Source: an uncultured Methylocystaceae bacterium (GTDB taxonomy: Bacteria > Pseudomonadota > Alphaproteobacteria > Rhizobiales > Beijerinckiaceae). From it: a stretch of 64,000 bases of DNA. The notes beneath the pieces were generated by a model, which did no database searches, was not told the DNA's origin, and saw only the letters and a program-made list of their open reading frames with translations. The DNA lies in NCBI GenBank assembly GCA_903870245.1, contig CAIQCB010000002.1, positions 1-64,000 on the forward strand, read 5' to 3'. Below are positions 9,901 to 18,745 of the stretch, piece after piece (position 1 is the stretch's first letter; each line of letters opens with the position of its first letter). The position numbers and the translations under genes are program-made.

Positions 9901-10399
9901 CGTCCTCCAGAATGCGACGCCGAGCCTGCGGTTTCGCGGAAATGATCTCGCCGATCTGGCCCTGGCGCACGAGGGAGGGCGAACGCGCGCCGGTCGCGGC
10001 GTCGGCGAATAAAAGTTGCACGTCGCGGGCGCGCACGTCCTTGCCATTGATACGATAATCCGAGCCCTGTTCGCGCTCGATGCGGCGGGTGACCTCAATT
10101 GTGTCGGCGTCGTTGAAGGCGGCGGGGGCAGTGCGCTGCGAATTATCGAGAACCAGACCGACTTCTGCGAAATTTCGGGCCGGACGCGAGCCGCCGCCCG
10201 AGAAAATCACATCGTCCATCGCCGAAGCGCGCATATTTTTATAGGAATTCTCCCCCATGACCCAGCGCAGGGCCTCAATGAGGTTCGACTTCCCGCAGCC
10301 ATTCGGCCCGACAACGCCGGTCAGGCCCGGCTCGATCAGGAGTTCGGTGGATTCACAAAAGCTTTTGAAGCCGAGAAGGCGTAACCGCTCGAATTTCAT
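6944..10399 (-). CDS. smc: Chromosome segregation protein SMC
   Basis: 1151 residues, the normal size for bacterial SMC. I start at the ATG at 10399 (MKFERLRLLGFKSFCE); the frame is open further up but not conserved. Walker A GPNGCGKSN is at residues 31-39. Long Ala/Glu/Arg-rich coiled coils flank a hinge near residues 480-620 (around GAGGLWAPVLESL). The C-terminal head carries the ABC signature LLSGGEQAL (about 1049-1057) and Walker B ICVLDEVDAPLDD (about 1074-1086), followed by the D-loop and the H-loop TITHNP. It acts with ScpA/ScpB as the ATP-driven condensin for nucleoid folding and segregation. scpAB are not in the window. Confidence 0.97.
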   Translation of the reverse strand: MKFERLRLLGFKSFCESTELLIEPGLTGVVGPNGCGKSNLIEALRWVMGENSYKNMRASAMDDVIFSGGGSRPARNFAEVGLVLDNSQRTAPAAFNDADTIEVTRRIEREQGSDYRINGKDVRARDVQLLFADAATGARSPSLVRQGQIGEIISAKPQARRRILEDAAGVAGLHSRRHEAELRLNAASENLTRLEDVLKQVEGQSDSLRRQARQAARYRGLAGQIRQNEALLALMSYQLAADQLRDAAQRLEADLRNVQDRTLEQAEAAKLQAVAAHELPPLREAEAEAGAAVHRLAAARQALEADEQRARERIAELSRHIEQFARDLERESALIEDAAEVAHRLETERAELLGADAEDTGRETEARARFEEIESVLASTESAMADAQEQLAGVNAQRFAIEAALRDEQQRLVRFEAELTRLDTEFALIAGQGGGAEDLARLSESLNTAHEVSLAAEEAAQAAEEELASAREAENLAREPLEQASLRAQRLETEVRTLENLLQSGAGGLWAPVLESLTVAKGYETALGAALGDDLDASADDSAPAHWALTPNAGDPSLPSGVRTLAELVEAPPALRRRLAQIGVVLRAEGENLRKLLKPGQRLVSKEGDLWRWDGFTQAAESPTAAARRLAEKNRLADLRAETKHARAAANGLAEELENARESTRIANMAQTQARDASRQARARLEEARERHAAAERRQAQIGQRLSALEEAKALTLANLEEARQKRAELGESLDALEEPASLAGMLDSLRARAMAERAQAGEARAALAALRNEVAARAARVTAITREIASWAERRDRAQDRLGELEERLASARADQERLAETPETFTQQRRSLMNALEEADANRRAAADARVVAETRLVEADRAARVALDGMSAAREDKARSEAQLEAAKQRVVDIEHMIAQELDTTPAALANLAGLKEGDALPEFSDIEQRLESLRSDRERLGAVNLRAEEELAEIDTQREKMIAERDDLAEAIRKLRAAIASLNKEGRERLLVAFEKVNVHFKELFTLLFDGGSAELQLVESDDPLEAGLDILARPPGKKPQTMTLLSGGEQALTAMSLIFAVFLTNPSPICVLDEVDAPLDDSNVERFCDLLDEMRKKTDTRFVTITHNPITMARMDRLFGVTQAERGISQLVSVDLEQAEKFALAS

Positions 10400-10615
10400 G
10401 ATCCCATGACCGCCACAAACGAAGGTGGAATGCAAGAAAGTCGCATCAATATATTGTGGGTAGGCCGTCTCTGTTCCCAGTAAATTTCTGTGGAAAGCGA
10501 TCCTGTCGTCTTGCCGTCCAGACGTCGCCATTTCTCGGCGAGCGCTGCGACGCCATTGCATTCCGAGCCAGTCCTCGGAAAAATAACATTTGAAATGTCC
10601 GGGAGGTAGAGCGTT

Positions 10616-11191
10616 TTGGCCGAGGCGAACTGCGCCGGGAGCGATTTATGGGTGTTTGGCTACGGATCGCTGATCTGGAAGCCCGGTTTCGCCTATGCCG
10701 ATAGCGCCCTGGCCAGGGTCCATGGCTATCATCGCAGCCTGTGTATTTTTTCGCATGTGCATCGCGGCACGCCCGAGCGGCCGGGGCTTGTGCTGGGACT
10801 GGATCGCGGCGGCTCCTGTCAGGGCGTGGCTTTTCGTGTCGCGGCGGGCGATCGCGGCGTGACAATCGATTATTTGCGCGAGCGGGAATTGGTGACGTCG
10901 GTCTACCTTGAAAAAACAGTCAGGTTGCGACTTGCCAATGGTTGCGCTGTCGACGCGCTCGCTTTCGTCGTCGATCGTCAACATCGCCAATACGCCGGAC
11001 GCCTGCCGCTGGAGGACATGGCGCGGCTTGTGGCCGGAGGCTTCGGGATCAACGGCGATAATCCCGCCTATGTGCGCAACACCTACGAACATTTGCGGCG
11101 GCTGGACATCCATGACGCTGAACTGGCGGCGGTTCTGGACCGACTGGACGGAGCTTCCCGCAGGAAGACGCCAGACACCGGAAAATCATGA
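10616..11191 (+). CDS. Glutathione-specific gamma-glutamylcyclotransferase (ChaC-like)
   Basis: 191 residues with a TTG start at 10616 and a good GGGAGG site about 9 bases upstream. The N-terminal LWVFGYGSLIWKPGF is the gamma-glutamylcyclotransferase loop (YGSL) that binds the gamma-glutamyl group. The general-base Glu lies in DYLRERELVTSVY, and FVVDRQHRQYAG plus GDNPAYVRNTYEHL are typical of the ChaC branch. It cleaves glutathione to 5-oxoproline and Cys-Gly in the cytosol. The gene is divergent from smc. Confidence 0.9.
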   Translation: MAEANCAGSDLWVFGYGSLIWKPGFAYADSALARVHGYHRSLCIFSHVHRGTPERPGLVLGLDRGGSCQGVAFRVAAGDRGVTIDYLRERELVTSVYLEKTVRLRLANGCAVDALAFVVDRQHRQYAGRLPLEDMARLVAGGFGINGDNPAYVRNTYEHLRRLDIHDAELAAVLDRLDGASRRKTPDTGKS

Positions 11192-11215
11192 AAAAGGCCG
11201 GGGAAATCCCTGGCC
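11191..11215 (-). terminator. Terminator-like hairpin on the minus strand
   Basis: An 8-bp stem (GGCCGGGG with CCCTGGCC, one G-T pair) at 11196-11215 is followed on the minus strand by TTTTT (complement of 11191-11195). It lies about 110 bases beyond the stop of the minus-strand gene at 11326 and overlaps the end of chaC. Confidence 0.5.
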
Positions 11216-11325
11216 ATGAACGCCAAATACTGGATACACGCACAACGCCAACTGCGCATTTACGATCGACATCGGGATGCGTCTTAAATCACCTGACCGC
11301 ACCGGCGACAGGTAGGAAAAAAACG

Positions 11326-11727
11326 CTAGTGCAAGAGCGAACCGGATAAATCGCCAACGACGTCGTCTATTTCGCCGCCAAAATGAACATGCCATTCGAC
11401 GACGCCAAGTTCGCGGCCCATGGCGCGCAAAGCCTGTGTCGCCAACGATTGACTTGCGGCGATGACGCAGACCGGTCGCGTCACGGCTTCAGTGCGCGAA
11501 ACGCCGATAATCGCCCCACCCGTCACATCGGCGATAAAACCTTCCTCGCCGGACCGGAAAACCGAGCAGACATAACGGCGTCCCGATTTGCCGCGCCAGG
11601 CGTAGAAGCGATCGCGCAGTCCCTGCGAACCGGCGAGCGAGGGCAGGGCCTCGCCGCGTGGGGGCGAAGAGCCGGTCTTTGGCGGCGAATTCTGCAAGGG
11701 CGTCAGATGAAAGGCGATCGCAGACAT
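11326..11727 (-). CDS. Conserved hypothetical protein
   Basis: 133 residues, soluble, no signal peptide. The core reads LRDRFYAWRGKSGRRYVCSVF, FIADVTGGAIIGVSR and GRELGVVEWHVHFGG, a compact alpha/beta unit with a WHVHFG motif. I believe similar small proteins occur in other Hyphomicrobiales, but I cannot name a family or function. It lies downstream of glyQ on the same strand, about 295 bases away, at the place where glyS often follows in related genomes. Confidence 0.65.
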   Translation of the reverse strand: MSAIAFHLTPLQNSPPKTGSSPPRGEALPSLAGSQGLRDRFYAWRGKSGRRYVCSVFRSGEEGFIADVTGGAIIGVSRTEAVTRPVCVIAASQSLATQALRAMGRELGVVEWHVHFGGEIDDVVGDLSGSLLH

Positions 11728-11796
11728 GACCCATGGCTCCGCTTAAGAGCAAACATAGAACATGAATAGAACAAAGCAGATACATCGTCAAGGGCG

Positions 11797-11842
11797 CCTG
11801 CCCGACAATCCGGGGGGGCCGGCACGCCGCCGGACAGGCGCC
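11797..11842. repeat. Inverted repeat between glyQ and the downstream gene
   Basis: GGCGCCTG near 11796-11803 and CAGGCGCC near 11834-11842 form an 8-bp inverted repeat enclosing a G/C-rich loop. The stretch 11728-12022 otherwise shows no gene. No T tract, so a terminator role is unproven. Confidence 0.35.
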
Positions 11843-12022
11843 GCACTGAGCGCACGCAGACACACGCCAGACTGATACGCAGTCTTTACTGATGCGCGCC
11901 GCGATTTTGCGCTCCAGCGCACAGGCGACACCGAAGCCTGTTGAGACTGAGGTGGCGACGCCGCCTTGCGCGTTCAAGACGGCGCATGATCCATGGTGGG
12001 AAAGTTTATCGGCGGGGTCGAG

Positions 12023-12955
12023 TTACCCGTTGGCTCCGCCGCCCGCCGTTTTCAGCCAGGCGGAGCCGCAGGCCTTGGCGAGTTCGCGCACACGGAGGAT
12101 GTAGCTTTGCCGCTCGGTGACCGAGATCACGCCGCGCGCGTCAAGCAGATTAAAGGCGTGGCTTGCCTTGATGCATTGATCGTAGGCCGGCAAAGCCATC
12201 AGATGCTTCTCGTCGCCGCCGCCGGCCCCGAAATCAAGCAGACGACGACATTCCGCCTCGGCGTCGCGGAAATCGTCGAAGAGTTTCGCTGTGTCGGCGG
12301 CCTCGAAATTATGCCGCGAATATTCCTGTTCGGCCTGCAGAAACACATCGCCGTAGGTAACCTTATCGGTTCCGTCCCGACCATTGAAATTCAGCGCCAT
12401 GATGTTGTCGACGCCTTGCAGATAGCAGGCCAGGCGCTCAAGCCCATAGGTGAGTTCGCCTGCGACCGGCGCGCATTCATAGCCGGCGACCTGCTGGAAA
12501 TAGGTGAACTGCGAAACCTCCATGCCGTCGCACCAGCATTCCCATCCCAGTCCCCAGGCGCCAAGCGTCGGACTTTCCCAGTCGTCCTCAACGAAGCGAA
12601 TGTCATGCAGGCTGGCGTCGAGGCCGATAGCGTTGAGCGAGGCGAGGTAGAGGTCCTGCAAATCCGGGGGCGACGGTTTCAGGATCACCTGAAATTGATA
12701 GTAATGCTGTACGCGATTGGGGTTTTCGCCGTAGCGTCCGTCCTTGGGGCGCCGGCAGGGTTGCGCATAGGCGGCGCGCCAGCTGCGGGGACCGAGCGCC
12801 CGAAGCGTTGTCGCAGGATGAAAGGTGCCGGCGCCCATCTCCATGTCATAGGGCTGGAGAATCACACAGCCCTGCGCCGCCCAGAAATTTTGCAGCGTCA
12901 GAATTAGCCCCTGAAAAGAGCGGGTAGGCGAAAGATAGGCGACGTCGGCGGTCAT
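12023..12955 (-). CDS. glyQ: Glycine--tRNA ligase alpha subunit
   Basis: 310 residues, full length for the bacterial alpha chain. The class II aminoacyl-tRNA synthetase core is plain: [17 protein letters not shown] at the start, motif 2 region [19 protein letters not shown], then [30 protein letters not shown] and [16 protein letters not shown] (motif 3). It forms an alpha2-beta2 enzyme with GlyS charging tRNA-Gly. GlyS, normally encoded just downstream, is not found here or elsewhere in the window, so it must lie elsewhere in the genome. Confidence 0.97.
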   Translation of the reverse strand: MTADVAYLSPTRSFQGLILTLQNFWAAQGCVILQPYDMEMGAGTFHPATTLRALGPRSWRAAYAQPCRRPKDGRYGENPNRVQHYYQFQVILKPSPPDLQDLYLASLNAIGLDASLHDIRFVEDDWESPTLGAWGLGWECWCDGMEVSQFTYFQQVAGYECAPVAGELTYGLERLACYLQGVDNIMALNFNGRDGTDKVTYGDVFLQAEQEYSRHNFEAADTAKLFDDFRDAEAECRRLLDFGAGGGDEKHLMALPAYDQCIKASHAFNLLDARGVISVTERQSYILRVRELAKACGSAWLKTAGGGANG

Positions 12956-13072
12956 GAAACGGGTTCCCCTTGCCGCGGCAAATTATGGGCGCGCGTCGGA
13001 GGGGTCAACTACGTCCGGACAGGCTTGTGGCGGCTTTGAGGCGTTCAAGCGCAAGGGAGGACAGGGGCGCGC

Positions 13073-14083
13073 TCAAACGAGCTCCTGGACAAGATTGAGC
13101 GTGCCGCGCACGCCAATCGAGACGAAATGCTCTTCCAGAAACGCTTTGCCGGCTGCCCTGCCAATGCGAAACAGGTCCTCGAACATGCTGTAATCCGGAT
13201 TGACTTTCGCCGAGGCGCCGTAACGGTCGACAGCTTCGCCGCCGGACACCATGTGAAGCCTGACTTTCTTGTAGTGAGTTCCGTCGAGACGGCCGGAATC
13301 AATCAGACGCGACACGAAATCAATAGCGCGGAATTCCTGCAGCAGGGCTGAATTGAACGTAATTTCGTTGAGCCGGTCCATGATTTCCGGCGAGGTTTTT
13401 GGTATTTTGTCTCGGCTGATCGGATTGATCTGCACGAGAATGATATCGGCGCAATCTGTTTCGGTATAAAGCGGGTAAAGCGTCGGATTGCCCATATATC
13501 CGCCGTCCCAATAGAATTCCCCATCGACTTCCACCGCCTGAAACATGGTTGGCAGACAGGCCGACGCCATCACCATCTCCGCTGTCATTTCGGGGCGCTG
13601 GAATATCCGCGCCTTGCCGGTTCGCACATTCGTCGCCGCGATGAATAATTTTGGATAATCCGCTTGTCGCAGCAGATTGAAATCAATCAACTCGTCAAGC
13701 ACATCCCGAAGCGGATTGAGTTCAAGCGGATTGAGCACGTAAGGTGAAAAAATCTCTGTGGTTTTCTGGGCGACCGTCAGGCGCAAATTGAACGGGTCCC
13801 AGAGGCTCATGAACTTCTCGATCACCTCGCGTTCGATCATGGGCAGAGAACCGTCGACACTCACGGCGCGCCAGAATTCAGCGAGTTGCGCACGCGCGCG
13901 CTCGACGCCGCCTTCCGCCAGTCCCTCAAGCATCGCCACGGCGTTCATGGCGCCGGCGCTTGTGCCGCTGACGCCAACGATTTCCAGCCGACCGTCCTCA
14001 AGGAGCGCGTCGAGCACGCCCCAGGTGAAAGCGCCAAGGGCGCCGCCGCCCTGAAGCGCAAGCGTCGTCCGCTTCTTTTTCAT
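13073..14083 (-). CDS. Patatin-like phospholipase/acyl hydrolase
   Basis: 336 residues, starting at the ATG at 14083 that overlaps the stop of the upstream dehydrogenase (TGATG), so translation is coupled. The patatin Ser-Asp dyad is visible: the oxyanion loop LQGGGALGAF, the nucleophile motif GVSGTSAGAMNA (GTSAG) and the acid motif FYWDGGYMGNP (DGG). The C-terminal part (ALLQEFRAIDFVSRL) is typical of the long bacterial group. It hydrolyses ester bonds of lipids. Its operon with acetoacetate decarboxylase and 3-hydroxybutyrate dehydrogenase hints at a role in PHB or acyl-ester turnover, but that is inference. Confidence 0.88.
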   Translation of the reverse strand: MKKKRTTLALQGGGALGAFTWGVLDALLEDGRLEIVGVSGTSAGAMNAVAMLEGLAEGGVERARAQLAEFWRAVSVDGSLPMIEREVIEKFMSLWDPFNLRLTVAQKTTEIFSPYVLNPLELNPLRDVLDELIDFNLLRQADYPKLFIAATNVRTGKARIFQRPEMTAEMVMASACLPTMFQAVEVDGEFYWDGGYMGNPTLYPLYTETDCADIILVQINPISRDKIPKTSPEIMDRLNEITFNSALLQEFRAIDFVSRLIDSGRLDGTHYKKVRLHMVSGGEAVDRYGASAKVNPDYSMFEDLFRIGRAAGKAFLEEHFVSIGVRGTLNLVQELV

Positions 14084-14868
14084 CAACCCGCCGTCCAGCC
14101 GCCGTCGATAGGAATATCGGTTCCTGTGATTTGCTCGGCCGCATCCGAGCACAGGAAGACGGCGAGCGCCGCCACCTGATCGACGGTGACGAACTCCTTC
14201 GTCGGCTGCGCCTCAAGCAACACATCGTGGATTACCTGATCGCGCGTCAGATGTCTGGCCTCCATAGTCGCAGGAATTTGTTTCTCCACCAGCGGGGTCC
14301 AGACGTAACCGGGCGAAATGCAGTTGGCGGTGACGCCAAAGGTCGCCAGCTCCAGCGCTACGACCTTGTTGAGCCCCGCAAGACCATGCTTGGCGGCGAC
14401 ATAGGCGGATTTGAACGGCGAGGCGACAAGCGAATGCGCCGAGGCGGTGCTGATGATTCGTCCCCATTTGCGCGTCTTCATGCCCGGCGTCACAGCCCGG
14501 ATCGCATGGAACGCCGAGGAGAGATTGATCGCGATGATCTGATCCCATTTCTCGATGGGAAAGTTCTCGATCTCCGACACATACTGAATGCCGGCGTTGT
14601 TAATGAGAATGTCCACAGAACTGAATGTTTTTTCGGCGTTGGCGATCATGCCGGCGATCTCCGCCGGGTTGGTCATGTCCGCCGGATCGTAGACGCATTT
14701 GACGCCAAACTCGCTCTCGATGGTCTGACGTTCTTTCTCGATCTCCCCGGCGGCGCCGAACCCGTTGATGACGACATTGACGCCTTCCCTGGCAAGCGCC
14801 CGGGCGTAGGCCAGACCGATGCCGCTGGTGGAGCCGGTGATGACGGCGTTTTTGCCTTTCAGAGCCAT
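14083..14868 (-). CDS. 3-hydroxybutyrate dehydrogenase (SDR family)
   Basis: 261 residues. The classical short-chain dehydrogenase pattern is complete: NAD loop TGSTSGIG, NNAGI motif, catalytic Ser (STASAHSLVAS) and YVAAK Tyr/Lys, and the tail ITGTDIPIDGGWTAG. The stretch HSLVASPFKSAYVAAKHG, then NCISPGYVWTPLVEKQIP, is the hallmark of D-3-hydroxybutyrate dehydrogenase, which interconverts 3-hydroxybutyrate and acetoacetate with NAD. It is the middle gene of the adc-bdh-patatin operon, 40 bases after the decarboxylase. Confidence 0.93.
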   Translation of the reverse strand: MALKGKNAVITGSTSGIGLAYARALAREGVNVVINGFGAAGEIEKERQTIESEFGVKCVYDPADMTNPAEIAGMIANAEKTFSSVDILINNAGIQYVSEIENFPIEKWDQIIAINLSSAFHAIRAVTPGMKTRKWGRIISTASAHSLVASPFKSAYVAAKHGLAGLNKVVALELATFGVTANCISPGYVWTPLVEKQIPATMEARHLTRDQVIHDVLLEAQPTKEFVTVDQVAALAVFLCSDAAEQITGTDIPIDGGWTAG

Positions 14869-14908
14869 GCTGATACCTGTCCCGTTTTTGCGCCGACGCC
14901 GTCGGCGT

Positions 14909-15652
14909 CTATTTTTGCGCGAGATAGTCGAAAACCACTTCGCCTAGATCGAGAGTCAAATCGGCCTTGAAATGCGCGCCCGAAATCACCTCAAGCACCG
15001 GCAGCCGATTGACGTCGCAGGCGACATGCGAAAATAGCTCCAGCGCCGCAGGGGACTCCCATGCGCCCTTCATGACGATATCGGTCATCCGATAGCGCAC
15101 AAGTTCGCAGATGCGCGGCGATCCATCGACATGCGGAATGATTTTCAAGAGGTAATTCGGTCCGCCGAGTGACTTCTCGACCGCCTGCTGATCGACGATT
15201 CTGTGCTTGTAGCCCAGCGAGCCCCTGGCGCAGAGCGACGAGCCATAATGCAGCGTTCCGACGATGACGTCGGTTTCGTGCATGATTTTCGGACTGGCGA
15301 GTTTCTTGGGAAAGCCCCAGAGTTCGCGTCCGCCGAGGATGGGCGCGCCATCGTCGAGATACATGCCGTGAACATAGGCGCCCTTTTCCGCCCCAAAGCG
15401 CACGGGAATCACTTGTCCGCTCTCGGTGAAATCGCCGAAACCGGTCGCATCGGGCATACGGATGAATTCGAATTTGACGATTGGCTCATCAAACTCAAGC
15501 GGCTCCGGAACTACGGCGGCGAGCGCTTCGGGATCCGTGCGATAGGTGATGACCAGAAACTCCCGGTCGTAGAAGCGATAGGGTCCGCGCGGGAACGCGG
15601 GATTGGTCAATGGCATGGCGAAAGCCGTTTTCCGCACATCGGTAATTTTCAT
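14909..15652 (-). CDS. adc: Acetoacetate decarboxylase
   Basis: 247 residues, matching the family length. The active site segment [12 protein letters not shown] (Lys116/Lys117) carries the Schiff-base lysine and its neighbour. [15 protein letters not shown] at the start and [17 protein letters not shown], then APALELF-like [15 protein letters not shown], are typical. It converts acetoacetate to acetone and CO2. AGGGG lies about 8 bases before the ATG. First gene of the operon with 3-hydroxybutyrate dehydrogenase and patatin, so the operon controls the fate of acetoacetate from PHB or ketone bodies. Confidence 0.95.
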   Translation of the reverse strand: MKITDVRKTAFAMPLTNPAFPRGPYRFYDREFLVITYRTDPEALAAVVPEPLEFDEPIVKFEFIRMPDATGFGDFTESGQVIPVRFGAEKGAYVHGMYLDDGAPILGGRELWGFPKKLASPKIMHETDVIVGTLHYGSSLCARGSLGYKHRIVDQQAVEKSLGGPNYLLKIIPHVDGSPRICELVRYRMTDIVMKGAWESPAALELFSHVACDVNRLPVLEVISGAHFKADLTLDLGEVVFDYLAQK

Positions 15653-15767
15653 CTGCAGACCCCTGTGATGAACCAGACCATCGCCGGATCGACCAATGAT
15701 CTACAACCCGATCATGACGCTTCAACGTCGTAAATCCCGCGCTTTTTATGATTGACAACGTTTGGCG

Positions 15768-17102
15768 TCAATCGACGAACACCCGTTTGAAAATCGTATC
15801 GACATGTTTGAAGTGGTAGGAGAGATTGAACAGTTCGTCGAGTTCGGCGGGCGATAGTTTGGCGCTAACGTCCGGGTCTGCGCCGAGCAGGGCGCGGAAA
15901 TCGTTGGCCGCATCGCCGGCAAGCTCGCCCTCGAAAGCTTTTTGCCAAACTCTCATGGCGTTCCGCTGAACGAAAGCGTAGGAATCTTCGCGCGAAACGC
16001 CTTTTTGCGTCAGCGCCAGCAACACGCGCTGAGAATGTACGAGTCCGCCGAGCTTGTCGAGATTCTTTCGCATGTTCTCGGGATAGACGAGCAAATTCTC
16101 GATCACATTGGTGAGCCGCGCCAATGCGAAATCCAGCGTCACCGTGGCGTCGGGGCCGATCATGCGTTCGACCGAGGAGTGCGAAATGTCGCGCTCGTGC
16201 CAGAGCGCGACATTCTCCATCGCCGGCGCCGCCATGCCGCGCACAAGACGCGCGAGGCCGGTAAGATTTTCAGTCAATACGGGATTGCGCTTGTGCGGCA
16301 TCGCCGACGAGCCCTTTTGTCCGGCGGAGAAATACTCCTCCGCCTCCAGCACTTCGGTGCGTTGCAGATGACGGATTTCGATAGCGAGGCGCTCGACCGA
16401 GGAGGCGACGACGGCAAGCGTCGCAAAGAAGGCGGCGTGACGGTCGCGCGGAATCACCTGCGTTGACGCCGGCTCGGGGATGAGCCCCATTTTATGGGCG
16501 ACGTATTCCTCGACGCGCGGATCGATGTTGGCGAAGGTGCCGACGGCGCCTGAGATCGCGCAGGTGGCGATTTCCTTGCGCGCCTGCACGAGCCGCTCGC
16601 GTGCGCGGGTGAACTCCGCATAGGCCTGGGCCATCTTGAGGCCGAAAGTCACCGGCTCAGCGTGAATGCCATGCGAGCGGCCGATGGTCGGCGTGAATTT
16701 ATGTTCATAGGCGCGTTTTTTGATTGCGGCGCGCAGCGCATCGACGTCGGCGATCAGCAGATCGGCGGCGCGGGAGAGTTGCACGGCGAGACAGGTGTCG
16801 AGCACGTCGGAGCTGGTCATGCCCTGATGCACGAAACGCGAGTCGGGACCGATGAATTCGCCGAGATGGGTCAAAAAGGCGATCACGTCATGTTTGGTGA
16901 CGCGTTCGATCTCGTCGATGCGGTCGACGTCGAAGGTGACGGAGTCAGCCTTGTCCCAGATGTTTTTGGCGCTTTCCCTCGGGATGACGCCAAGCTCGGC
17001 GAGCGCGTCGCAGGCGTGGGCCTCGATCTCGAACCAGATGCGGAAACGCGTCTGGGGCTCCCAGATCTGGGTCATTTCCTTGCGGGAATAGCGGGGGATC
17101 AT
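15768..17102 (-). CDS. purB: Adenylosuccinate lyase
   Basis: 444 residues from the ATG at 17102 (MIPRYSRKEMTQIWEPQTRF), the usual start; upstream in-frame residues are not conserved. The fumarase/aspartase superfamily signature GSSAMPHKRNP is present, with the catalytic region GMTSSDVLDTCLA and RSHGIHAEPVTFGLK. It performs two fumarate-releasing steps, forming AICAR in purine synthesis and AMP from adenylosuccinate. Monocistronic in appearance, 115 bases upstream of adc. Confidence 0.96.
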   Translation of the reverse strand: MIPRYSRKEMTQIWEPQTRFRIWFEIEAHACDALAELGVIPRESAKNIWDKADSVTFDVDRIDEIERVTKHDVIAFLTHLGEFIGPDSRFVHQGMTSSDVLDTCLAVQLSRAADLLIADVDALRAAIKKRAYEHKFTPTIGRSHGIHAEPVTFGLKMAQAYAEFTRARERLVQARKEIATCAISGAVGTFANIDPRVEEYVAHKMGLIPEPASTQVIPRDRHAAFFATLAVVASSVERLAIEIRHLQRTEVLEAEEYFSAGQKGSSAMPHKRNPVLTENLTGLARLVRGMAAPAMENVALWHERDISHSSVERMIGPDATVTLDFALARLTNVIENLLVYPENMRKNLDKLGGLVHSQRVLLALTQKGVSREDSYAFVQRNAMRVWQKAFEGELAGDAANDFRALLGADPDVSAKLSPAELDELFNLSYHFKHVDTIFKRVFVD

Positions 17103-17118
17103 GCGGCCTCGCGAGGGG

Positions 17119-17150
17119 GAAGGAGGAGGCGTCGCCTCCAAAAAAAAAGG
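17119..17150. repeat. Palindrome in the purB/oxidoreductase intergenic region
   Basis: GGAGGCG-T-CGCCTCC is a near-perfect palindrome followed on the plus strand by nine A. It sits 20-50 bases upstream of the purB start within the 297-base divergent region. It may be a purB leader hairpin or operator; there is nothing else recognisable in 17103-17399. Confidence 0.3.
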
Positions 17151-17399
17151 GCTGCGCATCCGGTTCGCAAATTCACGCCGCCGGGTCAATCCGCCGGCCA
17201 TTGCCTCCTCTCAGGGGACAGGGAGAAATAATCAGGTCGCCGCTCCTTCGGTCGTGACTGCCGTTTTCCGGCCTTGTCGCCATTTATATCCTCGTCACCG
17301 TGTCTATTTCTGTCGATAACGCTTCGATGCTTGAATTTGATGATCAGCATGGGTTTTGCATCGCAGGCGTTTGAATGACGCGCCTGAGGGGAGCTGTCG

Positions 17400-18644
17400 A
17401 TGCGCAAACCGGATGTCTGTGTCCTCGGCGCGGGAATTGTTGGCGTCAGCGCCGCCTTGCATCTTCAGGCGCGCGGACGAGACGTGGTCCTCCTCGATCG
17501 GCGCGCGGGCGCCGGGCTGGAAACAAGTTTCGGCAACGCCGGTCTCATCGAACGTTCGTCGATCTACCCCTATTTCTTCCCGCGCGACGCGTTGAAGATC
17601 CTCAAATACGCCTGCAATCTTTTGCCCGAGGCGCATTATCACCTCTCCGCCCTCCCGTCGGCGGGGCCATGGCTGTGGCGGTATTTCCGAGCCGCCGCGC
17701 CGGCGCCGATGGCGCAAAGCTTTGCGGCGTTCCGACCGCTGATCGAAAACAGTCTCTCTGAACATGCGCCGCTGATCGAGGCCGCCGGCGCCCGGGAGCT
17801 GGTCCATTACGGCGGCTGGATCAAACTTTTCCGCTCGCCCCGCACATTCGACGCCGGCGCGGCGACGGTTGATCGTTTGCGGGGCTTTGGCCTCTCGATC
17901 GACATTCTCGATACGGCGGCGCTCGCTGAACGCGAACCGGCGCTGGCGCCGACATCAGGCGCGCTGCACTTCAACGACACCGCCGGCGTGCGCGATCCCG
18001 GCGCCCTGTCGCAGGCCTATCTCGATTTGTTTCTTGCCCGCGGCGGACGTTTTGTAGCGGGCGACGCCTGCACGCTTGCCGCCGATCCGGGGGGCTGGCG
18101 CGTTGGAGCCGAAGACGGTCCGATTGTCGCCCGCGAGGTCCTTGTCGCGCTCGGTCCATGGTCGGATATCGTCTACAGGCCGCTGGGCTACAAAATACCG
18201 CTTGGGGTCAAGCGCGGCTATCACATGCATTATGCGCAGGAGAGCGGCGCGGCGCTCACCCGTCCCACGCTCGACGCCGACACCGGCTATTTGCTGGCGC
18301 CCATGGCGCGCGGGATACGACTGACCACCGGGGCCGAATTCGCGTTACGCGACGCGCCGTCCACGCCCACGCAGGTGGATAGATGCGAGCCGGTGGCGCG
18401 CGCCCTGCTGCCCGGACTGGGACAGCGTCTCGATCCCGCCCCCTGGCTTGGCGCACGTCCCTGCCTGCCGGATATGCTGCCAGTGATCGGGCCGGCGCCG
18501 CGACATAAGGGGCTCTGGTTCGATTTCGGCCACGCCCACCATGGGCTGACGCTCGGACCGGCGACGGGGCGGCTGATCGCCGAACTCATGGCGGGGGAAT
18601 CCCCCTACCTCGATCCGGGCCCCTACCGCGCCGACCGCTTTTGA
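17400..18644 (+). CDS. FAD-dependent oxidoreductase, D-amino acid dehydrogenase (DadA)-like
   Basis: 414 residues starting at the ATG at 17400 with GAGGGGAG upstream. The N-terminal dinucleotide fold is complete (VCVLGAGIVGVSAALHLQARG, then VVLLDRR). FGNAGLIERSSIYPYFFP is typical of the DadA/DAO family, as is the C-terminal FDFGHAHHGLTLGPATGRL that contacts FAD. It likely oxidises a D-amino acid or similar amine and passes electrons to the membrane. Substrate cannot be told from sequence. It is followed, with about 100 bases between, by ccdA on the same strand. Confidence 0.85.
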   Translation: MRKPDVCVLGAGIVGVSAALHLQARGRDVVLLDRRAGAGLETSFGNAGLIERSSIYPYFFPRDALKILKYACNLLPEAHYHLSALPSAGPWLWRYFRAAAPAPMAQSFAAFRPLIENSLSEHAPLIEAAGARELVHYGGWIKLFRSPRTFDAGAATVDRLRGFGLSIDILDTAALAEREPALAPTSGALHFNDTAGVRDPGALSQAYLDLFLARGGRFVAGDACTLAADPGGWRVGAEDGPIVAREVLVALGPWSDIVYRPLGYKIPLGVKRGYHMHYAQESGAALTRPTLDADTGYLLAPMARGIRLTTGAEFALRDAPSTPTQVDRCEPVARALLPGLGQRLDPAPWLGARPCLPDMLPVIGPAPRHKGLWFDFGHAHHGLTLGPATGRLIAELMAGESPYLDPGPYRADRF

Positions 18645-18745
18645 TCGCCCGCTTTTGCGACAGAGGGTTGAAAAGCTCGCTGCCGCAGTTTTGCGCGCGG
18701 GGGCCGTCTGTGTCACAAGTCCTGAGGATTTTGCCAGAGGTCAAT

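Noticed and set aside
6944-10399. Many long plus-strand frames across smc
   Set aside because: Shadows of a GC-rich coiled-coil gene; Arg/Ala/Ser-rich with no domains.
11489-11977. 162-residue minus-strand frame between glyQ and the 11326 gene
   Set aside because: Its second half overlaps the supported gene in another frame and its first half has an unnatural Cys/Arg mix.
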